A stretch of DNA of 64,000 bases, taken from contig NC_092228.1 in NCBI RefSeq assembly GCF_036320965.1, positions 19,575,469 to 19,639,468 on the forward strand, given 5' to 3'. Position numbers and translations under genes: made by a program. Positions 56,895-64,000 of this stretch are shown piece after piece. Position 1 is the first letter of the stretch, and each line of letters opens with the position of its first letter. Origin of the DNA: Panulirus ornatus (taxonomy: Eukaryota > Arthropoda > Malacostraca > Decapoda > Palinuridae). Under the pieces are notes generated by a model. That model was not told the DNA's origin, made no database searches, and saw nothing but the letters and a program-made list of their open reading frames with translations.

Positions 56895-58330
56895 ATAAAC
56901 CCGTAATTAACACACAGTAGACCAATATTCCAAGTTTAAAAATTTCCAGCACCCCTAACCTTATAAAATGAATTTTTTAGCAAAAATAACTAAACTGAAC
57001 CTAGTTCTATCTCCTATCTTATGCTCCAATGAATTTATATACTGTGTCCAGCTTTCATGCTTTTGTCTGACAAGTAATAATACTTCCTTTAAGATACCCC
57101 ACTACTGCAGGTGAAAATGAATGTATAGACACTTGTGGCCTCTCTTCTTGATTCAGCCTGATCTTGAAGAATTGACTACAAGACAGATGAAATGCCTTTC
57201 TTTCCTCTGCTGATAAAATTCTTTATATCATGAAATGGTAGCAGCCAAGTCCCTGGGAACAATAGTCTCTCCTAGTATCATCCTCAGTAAAAATAGTCAA
57301 TGTTTTATTGATATGATAGAAAGCCAGTAACAGTCATCTTGTAACACTTGCTGAGGTGGTGTTTCTGCAGGAGTTTTTTCTTTAGCTTGTTACAAGTTTC
57401 ACCAATCTTCTCCATGTGATGACAGCAACTCTTCCATGTTAGCCTAGTCCACTACATCAAAACCACCCACACTGGCATAATTCACATTTCCAAACCCCTG
57501 ATGTCTCCTAATTGCAATTAGGGGAGTCACATTCACTGTACTTGTTCTAACCTTGTCTGCATTATATTTGTAAGATGAAAGCCAAGTGCCCTAGCCATGT
57601 CCACTATGCATCTACCAGTATTTAAACAATTCAAAAATATCTAATATCACTACAAATGTGATGCTCTTCTTAACAGCCTCAATCAAAGTGGCTTGCTCTT
57701 GAAATTACCTTTCCTCTTCTGATCCAAGTGGAATGATTACAGCCATAAATCATGATTTAATGACGAAGATACTAATCTAGACAATCACAAAGGTGGTGTA
57801 AAGCGAGTTGAGGATGGCATGGTATAAGATGAAACTAAAATTTTGCTAATGCTGCAACACAAAGCTGTTCACTTAGAACCAAAATCAAAACTGACTTTGT
57901 AAATTTAATGAATTACAATAGGATTTTAATGAATTAGTGCAAATCTATGTTTATGAACTGACATAGGGCATTAAAGCAAAACACTGATATATGGAATGAC
58001 TTTAAATAGGTTCCTCTGGTAGGTATGAAATATGAAACACAGACTGAATACCCAGTTGAGCGTAATAAAAAAAGACAAAGCATTAGCTAAATACCCAGGC
58101 AGTTAAAAAAAATAGTCCAGTTTGAGCGTCCCCTTAACTTACTGCCTACTGATGTACTCCAAACATATTCCAGCAGTTAAGGATAATCATAAATGTTAAG
58201 CTGTTAACAGCAAAATTGTGAAAGCATCTTCATGAGAGATCACAAGAATCATAATAAGACTCTTAATCCCATGAAAATGTTTTACTAAATAACACTATTC
58301 AGAAAACTATTCAGATAACTGTAAATTATT
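56895..58330. other. No gene recognised
   Basis: AT-rich DNA without convincing ORFs. Two diverged satellite monomers lie at 58020-58110. Confidence 0.45.
58020..58110 (+). repeat. Two stray, diverged 43-bp satellite monomers
   Basis: GGTATGAAATATGAAACACA begins a 43-bp unit ending GAGCGTA, followed by a unit with AAAGACAAAGCATTAGCTAAA and TACCCAGGCAG. Spacing and core match the array at 40777-42703, 15 kb away. Confidence 0.65.
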
Positions 58331-59305
58331 TATTTATATTTATTATACTTTGTCGCTGTCTCCCGCGTTTGCGAGGTAGCGCAAGGAAACAGACGAAAGA
58401 AATGGCCCAACCCCCCCCATACACATGTATATACATACGTCCACACACGCAAATATACATACCTACACAGCTTTCCATAGCTTACCCCAGACGCTTCACA
58501 TGCCTTGATTCAATCCACTGACAGCACATCAACCCCGGTATACCACATCGCTCCAATTCATTCTATTCCTTGCCCTCCTTTCACCCTCCTGCATGTTCAG
58601 GCCCCGATCACACAAAATCTTTTTCACTCCATCTTTCCACCTCCAATTTGGTCTCCCTCTTCTCCTTGTTCCCTCCACCTCCGACACATATATCCTCTTG
58701 GTCAATCTTTCCTCACTCATCCTCTCCATGTGCCCAAACCACTTCAAAACACCCTCTTCTGCTCTCTCAACCACGCTCTTTTTATTTCCACACATCTCTC
58801 TTACCCTTACGTTACTCACTCGATCAAACCACCTCACACCACACATTGTCCTCAAACATCTCATTTCCAGCACATCTATCCTCCTGCGCACAACTCTATC
58901 CATAGCCCACGCCTCGCAACCATACAACATTGTTGGAACCACTATTCCTTCAAACATACCCATTTTTGCTTTCCGAGATAATGTTCTCGACTTCCACACA
59001 TTCTTCAAGGCCCCCAGAATTTTCGCCCCCTCCCCCACCCTATGATCCACTTCCGCTTCCATGGTTCCATCCGCTGCCAGATCCACTCCCAGATATCTAA
59101 AACACTTCACTTCCTCCAGTTTTTCCCCATTCAAACTCACCTCCCAATTGACTTGACCCTCAACCCTACTGTACCTAATAACCTTGCTCTTATTCACATT
59201 TACTCCTAACTTTCTTCTTCCACACACTTTACCAAACTCAGTCACCAGCTTCTGCAGTTTCTCACATGAATCAGCCACCAGCGCTGTATCATCAGCGAAC
59301 AACAA
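58331..59305 (-). mobile_element. Young RTE-like LINE, 5' truncated
   Basis: Tail TTATTTATATTTATTA, short-type 3' UTR and RT from the FADD box (LLFADDTALVADSCEKLQ) to DVVYRG, unbroken. Truncated exactly at the catalytic box; the upstream residues of the long frame (to 59425) come from flanking DNA. No clear target-site duplication seen. Confidence 0.88.
58529..59305 (-). CDS. Uninterrupted C-terminal RT ORF of truncated LINE
   Basis: Open from LLFADDTALVAD to the natural stop after DVVYRG, with the RRGRP/ILCDRG diagnostic residues. It lacks motifs A and B, so it cannot encode an active RT. Confidence 0.85.
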   Translation of the reverse strand: MLFADDTALVADSCEKLQKLVTEFGKVCGRRKLGVNVNKSKVIRYSRVEGQVNWEVSLNGEKLEEVKCFRYLGVDLAADGTMEAEVDHRVGEGAKILGALKNVWKSRTLSRKAKMGMFEGIVVPTMLYGCEAWAMDRVVRRRIDVLEMRCLRTMCGVRWFDRVSNVRVREMCGNKKSVVERAEEGVLKWFGHMERMSEERLTKRIYVSEVEGTRRRGRPNWRWKDGVKKILCDRGLNMQEGERRARNRMNWSDVVYRG

Positions 59306-59690
59306 GGTTTTATGCAGTGGCAGTAAAATCAATTTCAGAAGTAACAGAATAAGCAGAATGTGCTCCATAACAGAAGGATTTTTTCTTATGGGAAGTATCA
59401 GTAATCTGTGAGATATAATACACACAATTCAGTATATGTGGAGTACAAGAGGTCTTACAGAGATCTTCGTCATAAAAGAAGACAGAGAAGTCTGACATTC
59501 TAGAATCCAAACTGGTGGTTCTTTAAGTAAAATGGTCATTAATGTATATCTATGTTTCATCCTGCCTATCACTCAGACTCCTGCATTGCCAAAGCTTATA
59601 GGATGCTGTGTCACATAAGTTTTCTATCTATTCACATTTGTTAGGACAAGTTTTTGACTATCAAGAATCACTGTGTGTCAAAAGTTATCC

Positions 59691-60794
59691 TCATTCATCT
59701 TTCACCCTGTCAAATGTAGTTTCTTCACTATCATCAGATAAGTCCTCATCGTCAGATCTTACGTCTTCAAGAGAGCCACTATACAATTTTCTCATCAGTA
59801 CACGTCCAATCAATACTGTCCATATAATATTAAGTACCAACAGCCCACACAACACAACCTTCATTACCTGAGCAACTGGCATCCCAGTTAAAGGAGCAGA
59901 ATCCATATAGACACTGTAAATGATCCAGAAAGGAAATAAATAACATCGAGTAATCACCCAGGTTATCAAGAACACTGCAAATAGTCCATTTCTTGGGGCT
60001 GTTATACCAGCATAAGTAAACATCTTGGCAGAAAGTAAAGGAATGTCAGCAAATTCATGAACAAGTAACACAAGAGTCCCCACACGCACGAAGTTACATG
60101 TCCAGGAGAATACCATGAGGAAAACAGTAAATAGGTGGTGAAGCATCATGTGCACTTTGTCACCTACACTGCGGCCAGGAGCTTGTATCTGTAAAATGGT
60201 GGCAGCCCCAAAATATGATAGGCCTATTATGTAATACCACCAAACATCATCATCAATGCTATGATATGGATAATTTTCCCAACAAAGAAGGATGTTCCAT
60301 AACCAAGGCTTGTGGAACATAATGAAGCAACCAAAAATGGTTAAAAAGCAATGACATATCAGGTGAAATCCACAATCAATAAACTTCTCATGTTTGGTGC
60401 TGTGTGTAATTGCATGGTAACAACGTAACCATCTCTCCATCTGTCGTATCGACATGCCAGTGCTGTCAGAAGCCTTTAGAAGTTCTTCTTCTGAGGGTTT
60501 TTTTCCACAGCGAAGGTAAATCTCCAATAGGGTTTTGCTGGGGAGAGGTGGACGTGGCCGCTTATTGGGTATGGCTGCCAACTGTGCCAGAGGCTCCAAG
60601 ACAAGGGGCCGTAAGCAGAAGTGATAAAGATTGAATATGACCATACTCAACATCAGTGAGTAAACACACACATCATGAAAACTTGGGTAATGGAGCTCAT
60701 CACTAGACTCCATGTCCTTCCACTCAACTCCAGGAGGTAACCAGATGTCCGGGCGCCAGAAAATGGCAGATAATTGATGCCACCATGTACCAAC
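59691..60794 (-). CDS. CerS: Ceramide synthase (TLC/Lag1 domain), last coding exon
   Basis: Sphingoid base N-acyltransferase of the endoplasmic reticulum membrane. The ATG at 60713 gives 340 residues. The frame continues upstream for 27 codons to an AG acceptor (60796-60795) after a pyrimidine-rich tract, and this part reads IFWRPDIWLPPGVEWKD, the conserved ceramide synthase N-terminal segment, so the true start lies in an upstream exon. Numbered from the ATG: a homeobox-like region at 50-105, then the TLC domain (about 105-310, several membrane segments) with the His pair at 192-193 (MMLHHLFT) and SWTCNFVRVGTL at 203-214. The tail at 313-332 is acidic (SLEDVRSDDEDLSDDSEE). The usual HDxSD motif reads HEFAD (219-223). 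Confidence 0.92.
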   Translation of the reverse strand, partial: VGTWWHQLSAIFWRPDIWLPPGVEWKDMESSDELHYPSFHDVCVYSLMLSMVIFNLYHFCLRPLVLEPLAQLAAIPNKRPRPPLPSKTLLEIYLRCGKKPSEEELLKASDSTGMSIRQMERWLRCYHAITHSTKHEKFIDCGFHLICHCFLTIFGCFIMFHKPWLWNILLCWENYPYHSIDDDVWWYYIIGLSYFGAATILQIQAPGRSVGDKVHMMLHHLFTVFLMVFSWTCNFVRVGTLVLLVHEFADIPLLSAKMFTYAGITAPRNGLFAVFLITWVITRCYLFPFWIIYSVYMDSAPLTGMPVAQVMKVVLCGLLVLNIIWTVLIGRVLMRKLYSGSLEDVRSDDEDLSDDSEETTFDRVKDE

Positions 60795-61650
60795 CTGATA
60801 AACAAAAATGGATAAGTCTTGTGATATATAGCATTATGGTAAATTTTTATGTACATGTACATCTTAAAAAAAAATATATGCTACACTTTCAAGCTGTATA
60901 ATATTCATAATCAGAGTAACAACTGTTCTTTAATGATTTAGATAAATGAAGAGTTAAATTGACAGAAAATCATGATGGAAAAAAAATATTTTTTGATAGC
61001 AGGAAAATACATCACCTAGAGACACCATAACTCTCTTGCTTACTTAAGTAAAACTGCAAACACTAGCAAAATCACCATCAATAATGTCACACATCTCAAT
61101 CCACGTGCCTCCTGTCCCTATACATCACAACAAAACTAACTCAATCACCACCCACAAATATCAAAACCATTTTTTGCCTCACCACTATACACACCAACAC
61201 AACCACTAGCACTACTAGAAGACAACCACAAATAACCCAATACTCTATAAGAACTATTATCACTGCTACCAATGCTACTATCATGTTCAAATACTGTCAC
61301 TTCACCATCAACAAAAATATCATCAACAACACTTTTACTTCTGCTAGTGCCACATCGATCATCTTTATCATTAGATACAGTACTGCACTTGAAAAAATTA
61401 TTATCATTAGCCCTAATATTATTATCATTAGCATCATCATCAATGCCACATACCTGAGATCTGCTGTTTCCACGCACCAGATCTTCTACCATCACTGCAG
61501 ATGTTGCAACAACTGCTGTGCTTCCATCAATCACACAACATATCACAATCATTACTACTAGCAGAGGTTCAGATGAGCCTGTATAACTCACTTAGCCATA
61601 AATGGCCTGTTGGCACTCTAAGTCCTTTAAGTACTATTATTCATTCATTT
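60795..61650. other. Intron or 5' flank of the ceramide synthase gene
   Basis: Begins with the probable splice acceptor. No upstream exon was identified. 61250-61560 is rich in ATC/ACT-type triplets, which produce serine-, threonine- or isoleucine-rich ORFs that are not credible genes. Confidence 0.5.
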
Positions 61651-61654
61651 ATCA

Positions 61655-61770
61655 TAATCCATTGCTGTTTCCCCCTCATCAGCGAGGTAGCGCCAGGAAA
61701 CAGATGAAGAATGACCCATCCACTCCTATACACATATACATACATAAAGAGAAACTTTAAGCACTACCTA
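61655..61770 (-). mobile_element. Old LINE 3' terminal remnant
   Basis: Minus-strand terminal motif (CATTGCTGTTTCCCCCTCATC, GCGAGGTAGCGCCAGGAAAC) with the AGATGAAGAATGACCCATCC block and a short ATACACATA stretch. No coding part. Confidence 0.7.
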
Positions 61771-62235
61771 TGTATTCATACGTCTAACTGGCACAGACTG
61801 GGCCCATACATGTATGTTCCTAAATTCCTCACCTACAGTGCAAGAGGTTGGAGCTTTCTAGCATTTGTGACCTACACTATTATGTTTTTCCTCAGTAAAT
61901 GACATGGCATAGGCAAAACATAATCTAATCAAAAGCTATCTCAAGTGAAAAAAATACAGCAATTAGAGAAAAAGGTAGAAATTAATCAAGGCTCAACACA
62001 AGTTTAAGGATATAACTCTTAAAGGTATATTGGCTATACAAAGAAGGAAAGACAAATGGAGGAAAAGAATTCTTAAGCTTAGCAGTTCAAATGAAGAAAT
62101 AGGTGCCATAACAGTCAATTCTTGAGTGGTAGCATTCACAAATTAACTTTGGAAAGTAGTGTACAAACCTTGGGGGTTGGGACACATACAGACAGGTAAT
62201 TAAGAACAGTAGCAAAAATAATACCAATAAAAAAG
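61771..62235. other. No gene recognised
   Basis: About 465 bp of AT-rich DNA before the next LINE insertion. Confidence 0.4.
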
Positions 62236-63525
62236 ATCTGGAGAAGGCATATGATAGAGTTGATAGAGATGCTCTGTGGAAGGTATTAAGAATATATGGT
62301 GTGGGAGGCAAGTTGTTAGAAGCAGTGAAAAGTTTTTATCGAGGATGTAAGGCATGTGTACGTGTAGGAAGAGAGGAAAGTGATTGGTTCTCAGTGAATG
62401 TAGGTTTGCGGCAGGGGTGTGTGATGTCTCCATGGTTGTTTAATTTGTTTATGGATGGGGTGGTTAGGGAGGTGAATGCAAGAGTTTTGGAAAGAGGGGC
62501 AAGTATGAAGTCTGTTGGGGATGAGAGAGCTTGGGAAGTGAGTCAGTTGTTGTTCGCTGATGATACAGCACTGGTGGCTGATTCATGTGAGAAACTGCAG
62601 AAGCTGGTGACTGAGTTTGGTAAAGTGTGTGAAAGAAGAAAGTTAAGAGTAAATGTGAATAAGAGCAAGGTTATTAGGTACAGTAGGGTTGAGGGTCAAG
62701 TCAATTGGGAGGTGAGTTTGAATGGAGAAAAACTGGAGGAAGTGAAGTGTTTTAGATATCTGGGAGTGGATCTGGCAGTGGATGGAACCATGGAAGCGGA
62801 AGTGGATCATAGGGTGGGGGAGGGGGCGAAAATTCTGGGAGCCTTGAAGAATGTGTGGAAGTCGAGAACATTATCTCGGAAAGCAAAAATGGGTATGTTT
62901 GAAGGAATAGTGGTTCCAACAATGTTGTATGGTTGCGAGGCGTGGGCTATGGATAGAGTTGTGCGCAGGAGGATAGATGTGCTGGAAATGAGATGTTTGA
63001 GGACAATGTGTGGTGTGAGGTGGTTTGATCGAGTAAGTAATGTAAGGGTAAGAGAGATGTGTGGAAATAAAAAGAGCGTGGTTGAGAGAGCAGAAGAGGG
63101 TGTTCTGAAATGGTTCGGGCACATGGAGAGAATGAGTGAGGAAAGATTGACCAAGAGAATATATGTGTCGGAGGTGGAGGGAACGAGGAGAAGAGAGAGA
63201 CCAAATTGGAGGTGGAAAGATGGAGTGAAAAAGATTTTGTGTGATCGGGGCCTGAACATGCAGGAGGGTGAAAGGAGGGCAAGGAATAGAGTGAATTGGA
63301 GCGATGTGGTATACCGGGGTTGATGTGCTGTCAGTGGATTGAATCAAGGCATGTGAAGCGTCTGGGGTAAACCATGGAAAGCTGTGTAGGTATGTGTATT
63401 TGCGTGTGTGGACGTATGTATATACATGTGTATGGGGGTGGGTTGGGCCATTTCTTTCGTCTGTTTCCTTGCGCTACCTCGCAAACGCGGGAGACAGCGA
63501 CAAAGCAAAAAAAAAAAAAAAAAAA
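62236..63525 (+). mobile_element. Young RTE-like LINE, 5' truncated, poly(A) tail
   Basis: Starts at DLEKAYDRVDRDALW (motif A), runs to the RT end at 63323, the short-type 3' UTR and an uninterrupted run of over 20 A at 63508. No clear target-site duplication. Confidence 0.9.
62238..63323 (+). CDS. Uninterrupted RT ORF of truncated LINE
   Basis: Open for about 360 codons from DLEKAYDRV through GLRQGCVMSPWLF and LLFADDTALVAD to DVVYRG. It reads RRERP in place of RRGRP. N-terminal RT and endonuclease are missing. Confidence 0.85.
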   Translation: MEKAYDRVDRDALWKVLRIYGVGGKLLEAVKSFYRGCKACVRVGREESDWFSVNVGLRQGCVMSPWLFNLFMDGVVREVNARVLERGASMKSVGDERAWEVSQLLFADDTALVADSCEKLQKLVTEFGKVCERRKLRVNVNKSKVIRYSRVEGQVNWEVSLNGEKLEEVKCFRYLGVDLAVDGTMEAEVDHRVGEGAKILGALKNVWKSRTLSRKAKMGMFEGIVVPTMLYGCEAWAMDRVVRRRIDVLEMRCLRTMCGVRWFDRVSNVRVREMCGNKKSVVERAEEGVLKWFGHMERMSEERLTKRIYVSEVEGTRRRERPNWRWKDGVKKILCDRGLNMQEGERRARNRVNWSDVVYRG

Positions 63526-63864
63526 AAAAGAGAGAGCAGCAACATCAAGGCATACAGTAATGGAAAAATGAAGAAAGGTGACCCAGGAGAATCAATGAGA
63601 TGGACAGCTTTTGATTCCAGTATAGTTAACAGTGAGGTGGAGGAACAGCCATCCTATGTATATATGAGCAGTACTCCACACTGTGGCATATAAAATCCTA
63701 GTAGATATGAATCAGCTACTCATAAGAAAAATAATAATTCACCTACACATCACCTCTAACTTTTGGGAAGCAGACATTGTGCAAGTAATCATGTAGGGTT
63801 TCCAGAATGGCATAGATATGTTTATGTTATTACAGGGTTGGATTGTAATGTTTTTAAACTGAAT
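63526..63864. other. No gene recognised
   Basis: About 340 bp; nothing recognisable. Confidence 0.4.
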
Positions 63865-64000
63865 ATAGGGAAATGAATGACTCTTTATCTATCTATATCT
63901 CTGACACTTCTTCCAACTGGAACTCCCTCAAGGAGGTGACCACAGCAACAGAGTCTCCATAACTAGAAACTGCAGTGCCGATTCTTAGCCTTTAGTGCCT
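63865..64000 (-). repeat. Dispersed repeat, cut by window edge
   Basis: Reverse orientation of the family at 30530-30690: on the minus strand AGGCACTAAAGGCTAAGAAT ... GAGACTCTGTTGCTGTGG ... GTTCCAGTTGGAA ... GTGTCAGAGATATAGATAG. The TCTATCTATA stretch is its tail. Confidence 0.6.

Noticed and set aside
61145..61591. 148-aa serine-rich ORF on the minus strand
   Set aside because: Low-complexity triplet-rich sequence with overlapping ORFs on both strands and no domain.

Overview
This is eukaryotic DNA from an animal genome, most likely a decapod crustacean; it resembles repeat-rich lobster or spiny lobster DNA, but no species can be proved without a search. The window is dominated by one family of single-ORF non-LTR retrotransposons (apurinic-type endonuclease followed by reverse transcriptase, RTE-like), in about twenty copies of different ages, and by long (TA)n, (AAT)n, (GA)n and (GT)n runs. 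There are no operons, bacterial genes or CRISPR arrays. Only two host genes are supported, both on the minus strand: an intact single-exon F-box/leucine-rich-repeat protein gene (10717-12267) and the long, nearly complete last coding exon of a ceramide synthase gene (59691-60794).

Layout. 1-8030: a tandem duplication with an offset of about 4.59 kb, whose ends lie in minus-strand LINE copies; one nearly full-length LINE (2000-5400) sits at its centre. 8030-12870: low-repeat DNA with the F-box gene, a 37-bp minisatellite just beyond its stop codon, and a second degenerate tandem repeat upstream. 12870-14335: an old LINE tail, a SINE-like element built from the LINE 5' UTR and a LINE-like 3' tail, and a possible LTR fragment. 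14335-29055: a dense cluster of young LINE copies, mostly minus to the left and plus to the right of a (TA)n block at 23355-23418, many joined end to end through (TA)n or T/A runs. 29056-36800: two decayed CR1/Jockey-type LINEs on the minus strand, one split by a young RTE-like copy with a 12-bp target-site duplication. 36800-40780: a (GT)n run and two decayed relatives of the RTE-like family. 40777-43895: a satellite of 43-bp monomers in at least six types arranged in nested higher-order patterns, plus shuffled duplicated flanks. 44190-54165: older LINE copies with long 3' UTRs and (AAT)n tails, one nearly full length (45066-48620). 54300-55600: a fossil of a multicopy invertebrate gene family with HEEADTR-like and DTD-like motifs. 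56300-64000: three more LINE copies, one with a 10-bp target-site duplication, stray satellite monomers and the ceramide synthase gene.

How the parts relate. No LINE copy here has an unbroken endonuclease-plus-RT frame; the break in the best copy is an 8-T instead of 7-T run near 4081. Older copies carry a long 3' UTR with a stem-loop, an R-S-G-R-P variant in the ORF end and (AAT)n tails. Younger copies have lost the internal 3' UTR block, read R-R-G-R-P and end in (TA)n or poly(A). The SINE-like element shares the LINE 5' UTR and a 3' terminal hairpin motif, so it is a candidate non-autonomous partner.
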